DNA of 64,000 nucleotides from NCBI GenBank assembly GCA_030789695.1, contig CM061132.1, positions 156,098,817 through 156,162,816 on the forward strand, given 5' to 3'. The notes below the pieces were generated by a model, which was not told where the DNA came from, did no database searches, and worked only from the letters and a program-made list of their open reading frames with translations. A program made the translations under genes and the position numbers. How positions within the stretch are numbered: the stretch's first letter is position 1; each line of letters begins with the position of its first letter. Of the stretch, positions 1 through 11,273 are shown one piece after another. The stretch comes from Scilla litardierei (Eukaryota > Streptophyta > Magnoliopsida > Asparagales > Asparagaceae).

Positions 1-210
1 TACAGATTGCCATTCTCTTTTAAAAAACAGTTTAAAAGAGAATGTCAAACTTGTAAATAATTGTATCATGTTTAGCATAATGTGTAATTTGATTAGCAGT
101 TAGTGGCTGATTATGTTGATATTCACCTATACATTTTGCTAATCATGTTGGATTTATTTACAAGTTTGCCATTATCTTTTAGAAAGGGAATGTCAAACTT
201 GTAAAAAAGT
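1..210. repeat. Foldback repeat with two related hairpins
   Basis: Two imperfect palindromes lie in tandem. One is at about 3-45 (arms tgccattctcttttaaa / tttaaaagagaatgtca) and one at about 150-205 with related arms. The stretches following and preceding them (gtcaaacttgtaaataa and ttatttacaagtttgcc) are mutually complementary, so the whole segment can fold back on itself. It looks like the edge of a MITE or foldback element cut by the window start. No coding potential was seen. Confidence 0.5.
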
Positions 211-424
211 GTAATATGTTAGCAAAATATGGGACGCGAATAGCAAGGAGGGCAAAGTGTAATGCTCAATATGTTAGCAAAATGTGTAATGTGTAATGTG
301 TTAGCAAAAACTATAGAAACTGTCGATACAGATGAAACACAACGAAAATCTGAAACTCACCGAAACGAATGAAACCTAACCGAGGCCTAAAATTTCTAAA
401 AGCCCGAGATCGAGACTTCTAACC

Positions 425-605
425 TTGGTTTATATAGCTGAACGTATAAGATAATACAAGTATGATTACAATTCACATTTGACTCTTTATTTGACTTCTA
501 TTGTAAAAGTGGAAACTATGATTCTTATATCTAAATTAGAAACTATTTATCCTTAATTCTGCTACTTTTGAACTAGAAACCTTTTATTTCTTAACAGTCT
601 TCCTT
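425..605 (-). repeat. Degraded direct-repeat copy (partner at 12885-13075)
   Basis: This segment resembles 12885-13075 in the same orientation. Both carry tttgact..tatttgac, tatatctaaatt.gaaactattta and a closing ..cttaac.. stretch, with many differences. The pair brackets the composite element between them and may be relics of the LTRs of an older element on -. The match is imperfect and the boundaries are approximate. Confidence 0.35.
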
Positions 606-1568
606 AAGCTAGAGCATCATGCCTAGCTGTAACCAAACTAGTGACATTGAGCTCTTTCAAGTAGGTTATTTCAAGTAGGTTAGTCAACATCTGCATGTTC
701 ACAATTTGTGCCGATAGTTATCATCATAGCCTTCATTGTAAAAATTGGGATCAATTTCATAAACACAATAGAAAGAATGTTGGATCGTGATGTTAGATAT
801 TTGTTTCCATGCATCATGATCTAAGACTTGTGACAATAGTCTTAGAAGTCACAATCTTTTGCTTGTGCAAAAGTAGCAATGAATGATGATAATTCACTAT
901 TAGCCATCTAAAACTATCTGAACATTTGATACTTGTCATACTTTTCTCTAGATAAGGTCATGCTCAATGCTCAAAGGCTGAGTTGTTTTCTCATCACGCA
1001 CTGATCGAGTAATCAAGTTGGTTGAAATGGTTGAGAAGACTTTGTTGGCTTCTTTCAACACGCTGACTTTGTATGTCCTCACTTCTTGCAATACTGACAA
1101 GTCCTCATGACTACTCCTTCAAAGCTTTTTATACTGACATGAAATAGTGTACCTCCATGTTCTCTTATAAGATCACATCATTTGCCACATTTACTAAATA
1201 AGCCATATTCGTGCTATCCTCTTGAGCTCATAAATTATCTCTGCTAAACCAAGATAGATCGATCATGTGACTCATTCGACGCCGACTCTTGAGAATATTA
1301 TTCTGAAAATACTTTTAAATAAGTACATCTTTGATCACAATTTCACCATTATGCTCCCAATCGTTGTCCTGTGGGTGTATTCTTTGATGGTAAACTCCTG
1401 AGAAAGACAAATATAAAAATTTACTCCCATTGCAAGTTCATTTTCTTCACATCATTAATAGTAGGAAATAAAGTCCGCAAGTCCTCACATAGTCTTTGAA
1501 GTTTCCATAATGCTATGGCAAAGATTTTTTTCTTTATTCTTCTATGAATTAGTTTTTGAATCATATTG
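606..1568. other. AT-rich non-coding stretch
   Basis: No ORF with recognisable content, RNA gene or complete transposon was seen. A short ORF on - (1421-1645) runs into the LTR at 1574 and has no recognised domain. The segment probably belongs to the old repeat into which the composite at 1569-11278 inserted. Confidence 0.4.
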
Positions 1569-1573
1569 TAAGC

Positions 1574-1898
1574 TGATAGGAAACTGTAAGGATTTGGTGG
1601 AAGAAATTTAGGGATTTGAAGGAAAAGAAGATTTTTATAGATCAAAGAGAAAATACACGATAATTGGTTCCAATTAGAGATGAAACCATTCTCATAGCCT
1701 TTGATTCAAGATAAAGACCTACATCTTTCCAAGATCTACACTATTCTACTCATATTCTTCTTTACTCAATATTCCTCTTCAATTTACCATCTATGGGTCT
1801 CCGTTGTCCTCCGTGAGATGTTGTCGCAGCTAATCACCAATAATATAAGGGCCATTAGGCTCGGAAAAGTACTCCACGCCATCATCGGGTCCCCAACG
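1574..1898 (-). repeat. LTR copy A of the composite element
   Basis: About 325 bp. On - it runs from CGTTGGGGACCCGA (an original TG start apparently mutated to CG) to ..CTATCA. It shares ordered blocks with copies B and C: gggacccgatgatggc.tggagtact near its start, a gagtagaatagtgtagatctt-type block in the middle and atttcttccaccaaatcc near its end. Confidence 0.65.
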
Positions 1899-2451
1899 GT
1901 TTGTCCAGGGGTCAGAGATCTCTGGGCAGGACGCCCAGGGCCGGGCAACCCCAGATGGGGTTGCCCTCCACCTGGCGGGTCTCCCAGTGAGGCCGGGGAG
2001 GCCCAGTTGGGGGTTTCCAGCTCCAGGCGGGGCTGCCCAGGGGCCATAAGTCCCTAGGTGCTCCCCACAGGGGTTCGCCTGCCCCTGGCGGGGTCGCCCT
2101 AGGGACGAAGGCCATTGGGCGGTCCGCCCCAATGCCTTCGGCCCCGGGCAGGCGGTGGTGCCCTTGGCCACAAGCGAGGGGGACGCCCTCCATTCTGCTT
2201 CATTGTTGATCAGATCTGTGCTGTGGAAGTCACAGTTGATCAGATCTAAAGCCGGATCGTCCTTTAGATGGATCTCCTCCAAAGAGATGATTTTCACTCT
2301 CTTTTCAAAGGCGCCGTCTTTTGTCTTGGATCTGCGTCGTTGGCTTTGGATTTTTTCAGATCGGGCTTTGTAGCCTCCCTCTCAAACTGAGGGCGCCTCC
2401 CTTTTGCCATCATTTGCTTCAACGTAGTCTCCCTCTCAGGGAGAGGGCGAC
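1899..2451 (-). other. GC-rich interior of the composite element
   Basis: This is very GC-rich sequence rich in Pro, Gly and Arg codons in several frames, so the overlapping ORFs on both strands (for example 1830-2297 on - and 1701-2057 on +) look compositional. On - it reads from gag-leader-like sequence towards copy A. A related GC-rich block sits beside copy C at about 10790-10951. The first base of the downstream gypsy TSD (GCGAC) is 2447. Confidence 0.45.
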
Positions 2452-2831
2452 TGATACGGCCGCACCCACCGAGGCAGTCACGGGTCCAGGCGGGACCCAA
2501 GGCGGATGGGTCACTTACTATCGGAGGCGTCGAAGGGCAGATTAGTCTTTTGTTATGTTATTTTTGTTCCTAGGTTTTTCTATTTATATCTAGGGCTAGC
2601 CGTCATGAGAGGTATACTTATTGTGTGAAGAACATTCTAAGTGTCATTTGTGAGGGTTTTAGGCTTTGATCCGTTCATCAAAGTTAGGAGAGCGAGTTCC
2701 TCTCGAAAGGGCTCAATTTATCTTGCTATTAGATCTTGTCTTTTCTCAAAAATCCAATAAAAATCTCATCTTTTCCAATTTTTATTCCTTTTCTTCGCTG
2801 ATTTTCCCTTGATACGATCCAAATCGTATCA
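2452..2831 (+). repeat. 5' LTR of the Reina-like element
   Basis: It starts TGATACGGCC and ends ATCGTATCA, so its ends form the short inverted repeat TGATACG/CGTATCA. It carries a reading frame (to the stop at 2543-2545) that in the 3' copy is the C-terminus of pol. Confidence 0.93.
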
Positions 2832-2834
2832 AAT

Positions 2835-2846
2835 TGGTATCAGAGC
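2835..2846 (+). promoter_or_regulatory. Primer-binding site, initiator tRNA-Met type
   Basis: TGGTATCAGAGC lies three bases after the 5' LTR. It is the standard complement of the 3' end of plant initiator tRNA-Met and primes minus-strand synthesis in many plant LTR elements. Confidence 0.92.
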
Positions 2847-2856
2847 GATAGATCCA

Positions 2857-5279
2857 ATGGCGGAAGGTACTAGATTCAAGACGGAGATGGAGGCGCTGCG
2901 AAAGGAGATCCGTGAAGAGGTCAGCAAAAAGGTGGGAGCTTTGGAAGTCACGGTAGAGATGCTATCCAATTCCCAAAAGGAGATGGAAGCCCGGTTGTTG
3001 AAGAAGCACGAGGAGTCGGACGCCACTCAAGTTTAGATTTTGAAAATTCTTCAAAAACTTGAGGGGAAGGGAAAGCATGTGGAGATCGGAGGGGAAGAAT
3101 CCGAAGCGGAGAATCATCATGCTAAGGCGGACGATCCGAAGTTGATGGCGAACACCTCCGGGGCACCTCCGGGAACCAAAATCACAAAGGAGAAGGAAGA
3201 TCTAGGGTTCCGGGAGGAGTCGTGGGTGGAGGAAGTGCAACGGGAGCGGCGTCGGCGCGAAGGAGATCCCCTAGGGTTTCTTGCGGAGACGAGGGGACGC
3301 GGCGTGCAAGAGGAGGGCTTTCCGGAGGGCATGGGAAGCGGGGGGGGGGGAACCCTAACCCCCCCCCCCGCGCGGGCCGCCAGGGCCCCGCGAGGGCTCG
3401 GGAGGCCTCACGGCCCACACCCGAGCCCGCGCGGGGGCCTGGGAAGACTTGGTGGGCTCGCGCGAGGCCCTGGAGGGCTCGCGCGGCCCGCCAGGGCCCA
3501 ACCAGGGCCCCGCCGGCTCCCAGGGAGGTTTCGCAGCCTTTCCTGGGGCCGGCTGGGTCCCGGCGGGTGATTGTGGGGCCCGGGGGGCCCAGTAAACCCC
3601 CCGGGTCAGTTTTTCGGCCCCTCGAGCACCGATCAGGGCCCCACAAGAGGCTACCGCGGGATTTTTGGAGCTACAGAGGAGGAGCGCCAGAGGGGGCCTA
3701 TGGAGGAGTACGCGGAAAATTTTGGGGGCCCGCGAGGGTTTCTCGAAGAGGCCTACGGCAGAGGCAGGACCGAGTATGGAGGCCATGGAGCTCAGGGAGG
3801 AGGACACCCGACCATGTACCCAGACAGGAGGATGGAGAAGTTGAAGATGCCCATTTTTGAGGGGACAGACCCCGACGGGTGGATAGTGCGAGCGGAGCGG
3901 TATTTCCAGGTGATGCGGATCTCAGAGAGGGAGGTATTGGAGAACATCATTTGCTATCTGGAGGGACAGGCGCTGAGCTGGTATCGTTGGAGGATGTCCC
4001 GAGCCCCTTTTCGGACTTGGGAGGAGTTGTCAGCTTTCCTACTTGACCGTTTCCAGGCCAAACCGGGGGCGAATTTCTACGAGCAGTTGCTTGGACTACG
4101 GCAGGAGGGGACGGTGTTGGACTTCCTGGGGAAGTTCGAGGTGTTGGCAGGCAGGGTGAAGGGAGTGTCGGAAGACGTATTCTTGGGGGCATTTATGCGA
4201 GGGCTGAAGCCCTCGATACGAGCCGAGCTATGGATGCAAAGTCCCAGGGACCTAGAGCATGTGATTCGTCTGGCGTTGAGGGCGGAGGAGAAGCAAGCGG
4301 AGGAGCGGAGGATCAGAGGGACGTGGGGGGCGCCACAGCAGAGGGTCCCATCTACAGCCGCCGCCCCGAGACTACCGCCGGCCACATCAGCCGGAGCGGG
4401 GGAGAAGACAGGAGCAGCACGTCCTACGGGACAAGGGCGGAGGATGACCGAGGCCGAGATGCGGGACAGGAGGGCCAGAGGGTTGTGCTTCCGTTGCGAC
4501 GAGAAGTTCACCCCGGGCCATCGGTGCACGAGCCGGTTGCTGCAGATCACTATCGAGCCGGACGAGGAGGAATACATCGATCCAGAGGAGGCCGAAGAGG
4601 AGGTCGTCTCAGTAGAGCAGACGGTGGAGCTGGAGCGAGCGCAGGTGTCACTCAACTCCGTGATGGGGTTCACGCAGAACTCCACTATGAAGTTGGTGGG
4701 ACAGGTCGGGGAGACAGCAGTTACGGTCTTGATTGACAGTGGGGCCACCCACAATTTTGTGTCCCTGCGAGTGGTGGAGCTGCTGGGGTTGCAGATGTCA
4801 GGTGGGCGATTCACCGTACAGTTGGGGGATGGACGGTGCGAGGAGAGTACGGGGCTATGTCGAGGACTTTGCCTAGTCATTCAGGGGGTACAGATCGTGC
4901 AGGATTTTTTACCGTTCGAGTTGGGGAAGGTCGACTTCATCCTGGGAGTCCAGTGGTTGAAGACATTGGGGACCACGATGACCAACTGGAAACGGTTGAG
5001 AATGGAGTTCAAGGATGGCGAGCGGACTGTGGTGCTCCAGGGAGACCCGAGCTTGTGCTATGCCATGGCAGCGTTCAGTGCCATGACCCGGGCTATTCGA
5101 CGGGCGGGTCAGGGGTACTTGGTGGAGTTTCGGGGGATGACCACAGAGGCGGAGCCCGAGCCCGAGGAGGGGCCACCAGAGGTGCAGTCGGTGTTGGAGC
5201 AGTTTGCAGAGGTGTTTGAGATGCCACAGGGGTTACCTCCACCCCGGGACCACGAGCATGCGATCGTACTAAGGGATGG
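2857..5279 (+). pseudogene. gag-protease part of the Reina-like polyprotein, broken
   Basis: The start chosen is ATG 2857, just after the PBS (MAEGTRF..). An N-terminal coiled-coil-like segment (residues ~1-75) is followed by a Gly/Pro/Arg-rich linker, then a gag core (from about 3830, KLKMPIFEGTDPDGWI) and an atypical zinc knuckle CFRCDEKFTPGHRC (4486-4527). The retroviral-type aspartic protease follows, with active site IDSGATHNFVS (Asp at 4735). The frame is kept throughout but is interrupted by TAG at 3034-3036 and TGA at 3568-3570. It stops being element sequence at 5279, where a solo LTR is inserted. Upstream of 3568 the linker contains an 11-G and an 11-C run, so frame slippage or assembly error is possible. 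The encoded protein would package the RNA and mature the polyprotein. Confidence 0.85.
3340..3369 (+). other. G11-loop-C11 perfect hairpin in gag
   Basis: Eleven G (3340-3350), the 8-base loop aaccctaa, then eleven C (3359-3369). The stem is perfectly self-complementary and sits in the linker coding region of gag. Confidence 0.8.
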
Positions 5280-7086
5280 TGATTCAATCGAAATTGTGCG
5301 CAATCCAAATAGGGTGCACATGATCTCCCCCTGAAGTGAAAGGGTGTCGAAGCAATACAAAATAACCTGGTGAGCCCAGGGTCGAACTCAGGGACAAGTC
5401 GTCTCGCATTCACAGAGTCAATCAAAGAGAGCTAAGGGTGTAAGAACGTCCAACTACTGAGAAAGATGTGGTGGTGGAAAGTATGTGTGGTAAAATGTAT
5501 CAAACTACTCTATAAAAATGAGGGATAGAGGATTGGATAGGCAAGTGGCAAGGAGCTAGGAGGAACGCATGGATCGTGGATTTGTTAGGATCAATGTTAA
5601 GTGTGAGAATATAACCCTACAACTCAATGATGTCCCTTTTGGGGATGCACCATCGGAAAATACTCTTTTGGAGGTGAAAGCAAGTGTGAAATGTGATTCA
5701 ATTGTGGAGCCCTTTTGGGGTCACAATTGGAAGTGGTAGCGGTCACGGGCTATGGTTCTTTATGACTCAATGGCGTCCCTTTTGGGGAAGTGTCATCGGG
5801 GATATCCTTTTGGGAGTTAAAATGATGGGATAGTGTAGTGGCTTAAGAATCAGGTCTCATGAAAATTAAGTTGATACTTCTTTTTGAGAAGATCAAACTC
5901 ATCCTTTTGGGATGATCGGTTCTCTAATACAATCTTTTGGATTCATATAAGAGAATTAAATTAGAAACTTAAATTTAAGCCACATAAAAAATAATTCAAT
6001 CCAAATGAACCCAACTCAACATGTGAACAAAAGTTCCATAGCAAATCACAATCCATGCAAAGAAATTTAGCAATTCATATGGATAAACAATCCTAACTTC
6101 ATATAAATCATTATCAAATCCATACAACCCAATTAAGCACAAATGAAAACCAAAGACAAAGGAAAGAGATCACCAAATGTTGCTACAAATGAGTCCTTTC
6201 TTCTTTTCCCTTTTTCTTGTCCAAGCTCCTCCAAGTTTCTTGCCTCCAAGCCCACCAAGAGCCTCAAGAACCTCTCTATTTCAGCTATAGAATGAACTAC
6301 AATGGGATATAATGGAATATATTGGAATGCCATAAGATGAAGCTCTCACATCCTTTTATAGGCTTAGAATCCCAAGGGGTTTATAGTGCTTGGCTCTTCA
6401 TTTCTCCACTCTTTATTTGAGAATCAATTCCATGACTCTTCATTTTCCATTCTTTATTTTAGAATAAATTACATGAAACCATTCAAATCTTGGCATCTTC
6501 ATCTTCCACTCTTTATTTGAAATTAAATTCACATGTCTCTTCATTTTTTGTCTCTTTGGCTTCTGGTCATGCAAATAAGCTTAAGAGTGGCAAATTGGTG
6601 GAATTTGGGCTGGCCTGCTGGGCTTCTTTTTATTTTTCAGAAATTGCTTTTCGCCTTCAAAAATTCAAGAAAAATACCTAGAGGCTTAGGAAAATTCTCA
6701 GAAAATACTGGAAATTCCCTAAGGCCCCTAGAAGTACCTGAAAAGTATGAGGTGTAGAAATTAGTCCAAATAATAATAATATGAATTAAACCATGAACTA
6801 AAATCAATATAAAATCATTTTAAGCCTCCAAAAATTGTAGAAAATTCCACCAAGCTCCAAAAGTACAGAAAAATAGATGTAGCACCACAAAAATACTATG
6901 AGCACATAAAAAATAATGGAAATCTACAAAGATCGCTAAAAACTCTATTTTGTGCACAAATCAACGATATGCTCCATAAACCAATTTTAATTCAATTATG
7001 CTTATCATGAAGCTTAGTTAAACTATATTCATGCACAAAATGCCCAGAAATAGGGGGAATGAATATGTAATATTCATACTGAATCA
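5280..7086 (-). mobile_element. Solo LTR inside pol, TSD GATGG
   Basis: An 1807-bp insertion with ends TGATTCAATCG.. and ..ACTGAATCA is flanked by GATGG at 5275-5279 and 7087-7091. It interrupts the host element between protease and RT, and the frame resumes exactly after the second TSD copy. No PBS, polypurine tract, gag or pol is inside, so it is a solo LTR. A TATA-like GCCTATAAAAGG on - near 6350 suggests the LTR reads on -. Repeated ccttttgggg words occur at 5630-5940. The text near 5365-5420 (cctggtgagcccagggtcga) recalls Tat/Ogre-type LTRs, but the lineage is uncertain. Confidence 0.85.
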
Positions 7087-9915
7087 GATGGCGCACCCCC
7101 CGTCAGTGTTCGGCCTTACCGGTATCCTCACGTGCAGAAGGATGAGATCGAGCGGCAGGTCAGAGAGATGCTGCTAGCAGGAGTGATCCAGCCCAGCGTC
7201 AGCCCCTTCTCGAGCCCAGTTTTGTTAGTGAAGAAGAAGGACGGGAGCTGGCGGGTTTGTGTGGACTACCGAGCCCTGAATAAGGAAACTGTGCCCGACA
7301 AGTTTCCTATTCCGGTGATAGATGAGTTGCTCGACGAATTGCATGGGGCGAGGGTGTTCTCGAAGGTGGATCTGAAGTCCGGCTATCTTCAGATCCGGAT
7401 GCAAGCAGAGGACATTCCGAAGACGGCGTTCCGTACGCACGATGGCCACTACGAGTTCCTGGTGATGCCGTTTGGATTGACAAACGCCCCGTCTACTTTT
7501 CAGGCCTTGATGAACAAGGTGTTCCGTCCTTACCTGCGGCGGTTCATCCTTGTGTTTTTTGACGACATTTTGGTCTATAGCCGCACATTGGAGGAGCACA
7601 CGGGGCATCTAGAGGTGGTTTTCAGGGAGTTGCAGGAGCACCAGTTATTCGCCAATCGGAAGAAGTGCTCGTTCGGGAGGAGTCAGATCGAGTACTTGGG
7701 GCACATTGTCTCAGGCGCAGGGGTGGCGGCGGACCGGGCGAAGATTGTGGCGATGTTAGAGTGGCCTCTACCACAGACACTGCGGGCCTTGCGGGGGTTT
7801 TTGGGATTGACATGGTATTACCGCAAATTTATGAAGGGATACAGCACCATTGCCTGGCCTCTGACGGAGCAACTGAAGAAGGACAGTTTTCGGTGGGGAG
7901 AAGAGGCGACTAAGGCTTTCGAAGCCTTGAAGACGGCGATGTCGACGGCGCCGGTCCTAGCTCTGCCAGACTTCAGTCAGCCATTTGTAGTAGAGACAGA
8001 TGCTTCGGGGTATGGTCTTGGGGCGGTGCTGATGCAGGAAGGGCGACCGATTGTATACTTCAGCCAGGTGTTGACTACGAGGGAGAGGCTGAAGTCAGTG
8101 TACGGGCGAGAGTTGATGGCTATAGTCTTCTCTATTCAGAAATGGCGGTCATATCTGTTGGGACGGACTTTTGTGGTGCGAACAGATCAGCGGGCTTTGA
8201 AGTATCTGTTAGAGCAGAGGTTGGTGGCAGAGGAGCACTAGAAGTTACTGTCGAAGCTGGTAGGATTTCGGTTCGCTATTGAGTACAGACCCGGGCTGGA
8301 AAATAAGGCGGCGGATGCATTGTCTCGGCGAGATGAGGGGAGCCAGCTGCAGGCGATGTCGATACCAGAGTGGAGAGGTTTGGACCAGCTGTCGCAAGAG
8401 GCGGAGGCAGATCCAGAGCTGCAACGGATCAGGGAGAGTTTACAGGGTGGAGGTGACGGGGTGCCAGGTTACACGGTAGAAGGGGGGAGGTTACTCTACC
8501 AGGGGAGGTTGGTGATTCCGCGGGGGTCTGCATCGATTCAGACTCTTTTCCAGGAGTTCCATGGGTTGGCTATCGGAGGTCATTCGGGTGTGCAGCAGAC
8601 GTATATGCGGATGGCTTGGGAGGTATACTGGACGGGCATGCGGAAGGACATCGCGCGGTTGGTGGCGGCTTGTGACGTCTGCCAACGTCACAAGTACATG
8701 GCGATGGCCCCGGCAGGATTGCTACAGCCTTTGGCATTGCCTGAGCAGGTGTGGGAGGAGTTATCCATGGACTTCATAGACGGCTTGCCGCGTTCGGAGG
8801 GGTTCACCGTGATCTTGGTTGTGGTTGACCGGCTGAGTAAGTATGCTCACTTCATTCCCTTGAAGCATCCTTACACAGCGGTTTCGGTGGCGACAGTTTT
8901 TGTGCGAGAGGTGGTGCGGCTGCACGGGTTTCCACAATCTATAGTGTCCGACCGGGACAAGGGTTTCACTAGTCACTTCTGGGAGGAGTTGTTCCGAGTG
9001 CAGGGGACAGTGCTGAAGCGGAGCACCGCCTACCACCCGCAGACGGACGGGCAGACCGAGGTGGTCAACAGGAGTGTCGAGACCTACCTCAGATGTTTTG
9101 CTTCGGAGACACCCCGACAGTGGACTAGGTGGCTGGCGTGGGCGGAGTATTGGTACAATACTTCCTTCCACTCGGCGGCAGGGACGACACCTTTCCGGAT
9201 ATTGTACGGGCGAGACCCCCCTTCCTTGGTTTACTATGGGCACCGAGCGACACCGGTTTCACAGGTGGAGGAGCAGATGGAGGAGAGGGATAGGATGTTG
9301 GAGGAGCTGCGGAGGCACCTGACACGAGCACAGCAGGTGATGAAGGCCAAGGCGGACGGTCATCGTCGAGATGTGAATTTTCAGGTGGGGGACATGGTCT
9401 ACCTGAAGCTTCGACCTTACAGGCAGAAGTCTTTGGCTCACAGGAGGAACGAGAAGCTTGCGGCCCGTTACTATGGGCCTTTTGAGGTGGAGACTCGGAT
9501 TGGAGAGGTTGCTTACAGGTTGAAGCTGCCACCAGGGACAGCGATACATCTGGTGTTTCATGTTTCACAGTTGCGTCGAGCGATTGGCGAGCATACTACA
9601 TCATCCACACTTCCTCCTACGCTCACAGATGATATGGAAGTGATGCTCGAGCCAGTCGATGTCCGGGCGGTACGGAGAGGACCTGGGCGACGTCGGGAGG
9701 TCCTCATTTACTGGCAGGGGCTACCGGAGTGCGATGCGACTTGGGAGCTGTATGAGGCGATACAGGAGCAGTACCCTGATTTCCACCTTGAGGACAAGGT
9801 GGCTCTTTTAGGGGCGGGTATTGATACGGCCGCACCCACCGAGGCAGTCACGGGTCCAGGCGGGACCCAAGGCGGATGGGTCACTTACTATCGGAGGCGT
9901 CGAAGGGCAGATTAG
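7087..9915 (+). pseudogene. RT-RNase H-integrase-chromodomain part of the Reina-like polyprotein
   Basis: Domains in order: reverse transcriptase (about 7130-7700) with FFDDILVYS (catalytic Asp pair 7561-7566); RNase H (about 7960-8230, [15 protein letters not shown]); integrase with HH-CC zinc site (GGHSGVQQ.., CDVCQ near 8670) and DDE core (MDFIDGLP near 8767, VSDRDKGFTS near 8944, DGQTEVVNR near 9050); and a chromodomain (about 9660-9800, VLIYWQGLPECDATWE). TAG at 8239-8241 interrupts the RNase H/integrase junction. The frame then stays open, crosses into the 3' LTR at 9822 and stops at 9913-9915, so about 30 C-terminal residues are LTR-encoded. The chromodomain would direct integration to modified chromatin in this group. 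Confidence 0.9.
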
Positions 9916-10201
9916 TCTTTTGTTATGTTATTTTTGTTCCTAGGTTTTTCTATTTATATCTAGGGCTAGCCGTCATGATAGGTATGCTTATTGTGTGAAG
10001 AACATTCTAAGTGTCATTTGTGAGGGTTTTAGGCTTTGATCCGTTCATCAAAGTTAGGAGAGCGAGTTCCTCTCGAAAGGGCTCAATTTATCTTGCTATT
10101 AGATCTTGTCTTTTCTCAAAAATCCAATAAAAATCTCATCTTTTCCAATTTTTATTCCTTTTCTTCGCTGATTTTCCCTTGATACGATCCAAATCGTATC
10201 A
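9822..10201 (+). repeat. 3' LTR of the Reina-like element
   Basis: A 380-bp copy almost identical to 2452-2831, preceded by the purine-rich tract aggggcggg (about 9810-9819). It is followed by TSD GCGAC at 10202-10206. Confidence 0.93.
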
Positions 10202-10273
10202 GCGACTCGACACTTCCAACATTTGCTTCGCCGAGGATTTTAGCTCCTCCATCAGGATCCTTTGATACCAATT

Positions 10274-10594
10274 TGATAGAAAACTCCAGGGATTTGGTGG
10301 AAGAAATTTAGAGATTTGAGGAAAAAGAAGATTTTTATAGATCAAAGAGAATACAATAAAATTTGTTCCAATTAGAGAGGAAACCACTCTACTAGTCTTT
10401 GATTCGAGATAAATGCTTAAATCTCTTCAAGATAAAAACTATTTTACTCATATTCTTCTCTACTCAATATTCTTCTTCAATTTTCCACCCAAGGTCTATG
10501 TTGTCCTTCGCGAGATGTTGCCGCCGCTGATCGCCAAGAATTCATGGGTCATGACCTCTGGAAAGTACTCCATGCCATCGTCGGGTCCCCATCA
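10274..10594 (-). repeat. LTR copy B of the composite, with adjacent decayed PBS
   Basis: On - it reads TGATGGGGACCCGACG.. to ..TTTTCTATCA, about 321 bp. The following - sequence ATTGGTATCAAAGG (about 10260-10273) resembles the tRNA-iMet PBS with changes. The preceding - sequence resembles the interior next to copy A. Confidence 0.65.
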
Positions 10595-10951
10595 GCCGGC
10601 CTGTGGGTCATAGATATCTGGAAATGAGGGGCGCGGCCACACCAGTGGCAAACTTGTAATTTTAGACCTGGGGGTACTTTTGTAATTATGTACAAATTAG
10701 TCCTTTATATAGTGAGGGAGGGGTTAGGGCTAAGGGGAGGTGGAAAATTGAAGAAGAATATTAAGTAGAGAAGAATAGGCCCTCGCGGCCTCTGGGTGGC
10801 CTCACGTAGGGCTGGCGACCTCTAGCTGGGTCGTCCCGGGCCTCGCAGCCTTGGGAGGCCCGCCAGGTGGCGGGCAACCCCCTCCAGGGTCGCTCGGGCC
10901 CTCGTGAGCTCTGGGTGGGCCCGCCTAGAGAACTGTGACCCCAGGGCAGGC
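10595..10951. other. Rearranged LTR/interior fragments between copies B and C
   Basis: The segment 10640-10780 contains a TATA-like tttatata (about 10698-10705) on + and then ggtggaaaattgaagaag.. (from about 10740), a partial repeat of the middle of copy C. The rest (10790-10951) is GC-rich, like the interior beside copy A. It appears to be a jumble of pieces of the same family. Confidence 0.45.
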
Positions 10952-11273
10952 TGTTGGGGACCCGACAATGGCATGGAGTACTTTCTGGGGCCCTACGGCC
11001 CCTGGATCCTTGGCGATCGGCAGCGGCGACATCTCGTGGAGGACAACGGAGACATTGAGTGGAAAATTGAAGAAGAACATTGAGTAGAGAAGAATAGAGG
11101 TAGAATAGTATAGATCTTGGGGATATTTAGGCCTTTATCTCGAATCATGGCTATGAGAGTGGTTTCCTCTTCAATGGGAACCAAGTATCTTGTATTTCCT
11201 TTTTGATAATAAAAATCTTCGTTTTCTTCCAAAACCTTAAATTTCTTCACCAAATCTATAGAGTTTCATATCA
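10952..11273 (+). repeat. LTR copy C of the composite (inverted relative to A and B)
   Basis: It runs from TGTTGGGGACCCGACA.. to ..GAGTTTCATATCA, about 322 bp on +. It is followed directly by TAAGC (11274-11278), the same five bases that precede copy A. Confidence 0.7.

Larger units (their letters stand above)
2452..10201 (+). mobile_element. Ty3/gypsy chromovirus (Reina-like), nearly intact, TSD GCGAC
   Basis: This is a full-length element. Its 380-bp LTRs at 2452-2831 and 9822-10201 differ at only two positions by eye (gatgaga/gatgata and tatactt/tatgctt), so the insertion is young. The TSD GCGAC is at 2447-2451 and 10202-10206. The order is LTR, tRNA-iMet PBS, gag, protease, RT, RNase H, integrase, chromodomain, purine-rich tract, LTR. 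RT motifs ([31 protein letters not shown]) and the CFRCDEKFTPGHRC knuckle are typical of chromoviruses of the Reina type; the clade call is from memory. The element is disabled by in-frame stops (3034, 3568, 8239) and by a solo LTR inserted at 5280-7086. Confidence 0.93.

Noticed and set aside
1701..2500. Several overlapping Pro/Gly/Arg-rich ORFs on both strands
   Set aside because: All frames look alike in composition in this GC-rich, retroelement-derived stretch; no domain and no start context.
3117..3860. Alternative ORFs on both strands over the gag linker
   Set aside because: Shadows of the gag frame in GC-rich low-complexity DNA; the frame that connects to the gag core was preferred.
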